Made by a program: the position numbers and the translations under genes. From Montifringilla adamsi (lineage: Eukaryota > Chordata > Aves > Passeriformes > Passeridae), in the NCBI GenBank assembly GCA_017590115.1, contig JAGGNK010007448.1, positions 8,410,815-8,474,814 on the forward strand: 64,000 nucleotides of DNA, read 5' to 3'. Numbering within the stretch: position 1 is the stretch's first letter; every line of letters begins with the position of its first letter. The notes beneath the pieces are model-generated. The model was given only the letters and a program-made list of their open reading frames with translations, did no database searches and was not told where the DNA came from. Of this stretch, positions 63,248 through 64,000 are shown one piece after another.

Positions 63248-64000
63248 GTGAGGGGAGCACCCTGTGCCCCACCACAGCTCTGTGGAGTTTCTTCTTCACA
63301 TGTGACACCAAACTGGTCCCCAGCACATGCAGTGAGCTGGCACTGAGCATGAAAGCTTCCCTCCTTCTGCCCTGCTGAGGGGCTGCCCACAGCCACGGCT
63401 CCACCTCTCCACGGCGCAGCTGGAGGAAATTGTCAGGAGCTTTTTTTCCCTCCCTTCCTCCTCTTCCTCCTCCTCCTGGAGGGTGGCTCGGGGGCAGCAG
63501 CACCCAGGGGCTGCCCCACTGACACCCCAGCGTTCCCCAGCCATGATGCCCGTGCTGGAAGGGGCGATCCGAGGCCGAGGGGCCGGGGGATTCTGCTGAG
63601 CCAATTCCTGTTTGCCGGCCCTGCGCTTCCGCTCGCGCAGCCCAGCACAATTGCAGGAAGCCATGAGCTGTTTCCTGCCCTCACCAGTGGCCATAGAAAC
63701 CCCTGGGGGGGGGGACGGGGACTGGGCAAGCAGGGAGGGGAAGGCTCTGGAAAATAGCAAAGGCCAGTTCAGGAGATATTGGCTGACAGGGAAGATAAGG
63801 GTTTGGAGGGAACGTGTCCCTTGGCTGGACGTAAACAGGAAAAGCAGTGGAGAGGGAAGGGGGGAGGGAGTGCAAGGGGGAAAAGACACCCTGAGCAGCA
63901 CTTCCCTGCCAAAGGAAGTGTGCATTGCTGTCATGCAGCCCAGATAGCCAGGGCTTAAAAGGTTGTGGGGGTTTGGGGTCATGGGTGACCCAGAATGGAG
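63248..64000 (+). other. NOTCH1: NOTCH1 intron 15 (incomplete)
   Basis: At least 753 bases with no further EGF exon. It contains a CT-rich tract (63440-63480) and a run of nine or more G near 63706-63714. No repeat element was recognised. Confidence 0.85.

Overview
The window is vertebrate nuclear DNA, almost certainly from a bird. It carries the 5' part of NOTCH1 on the + strand. It also carries CR1-type LINE fragments (both the consensus-like 3' UTR and the ATTCTRTG-type terminal repeat), homopolymer-rich GC-rich DNA and compact introns, as expected of an avian microchromosome. No bacterial, viral or plasmid gene was seen.

Layout. Positions 1-35640 are intergenic DNA upstream of NOTCH1. 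I find no convincing protein-coding gene there on either strand. The many open frames are chance frames in GC-rich DNA or run through tandem repeats. This region holds minisatellites (1644-1872, 6745-6865, 9338-9614, 20951-21302, 35138-35660), a long separated inverted repeat (6393-6431 with 7160-7198), a poly-A/poly-T hairpin (3137-3255), CpG-rich patches (about 3256-3500, 13155-13900, 17540-18070, 22560-22830, 28830-29060), CR1 fragments (11671-12145 and 29215-29397) and AT-rich blocks dense in homeodomain/SOX-like sites that look like enhancers (26425-26560, 31730-32790 and others). Positions 35640-37300 are a CpG island holding the NOTCH1 promoter, 5' UTR, exon 1 and most of intron 1.

NOTCH1. 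Fifteen coding exons can be placed to the base between 36013 and 63247, each with AG/GT borders: 36013-36070, 37745-37826, 53628-53890, 54158-54496, 57457-57579, 57729-57962, 58078-58233, 58323-58508, 58897-59010, 59659-59772, 60722-60955, 61309-61419, 62095-62287, 62522-62667 and 63134-63247. Together they encode 822 full codons: a signal peptide, then EGF-like repeats 1 to 21 (the last incomplete). The rest of the gene (EGF 22-36, LNR, HD, transmembrane, RAM/ANK, PEST) lies beyond the right edge. Residue numbering coincides with the mammalian receptor at the O-fucose sites T311 (EGF8) and T466 (EGF12). Intron 2 is very large (15.8 kb) and holds several enhancer-like blocks, a second CpG-rich island and CR1 fragments. 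Introns 3 and 5-15 are short; intron 4 is 3 kb.

How it works together. The window codes for a single product, the ligand-binding half of the Notch1 receptor. Everything else that can be supported is regulatory or repetitive. The more interesting points are: two optimal CSL/RBPJ sites in intron 1; RBPJ-core, SOX and homeodomain clusters in intron 2; an apparent loss of the O-glucose serine in EGF9 and gain of an O-fucose threonine in EGF7; and the unexplained inverted repeat near 6.4/7.2 kb. I found no previously undescribed multi-gene system here.
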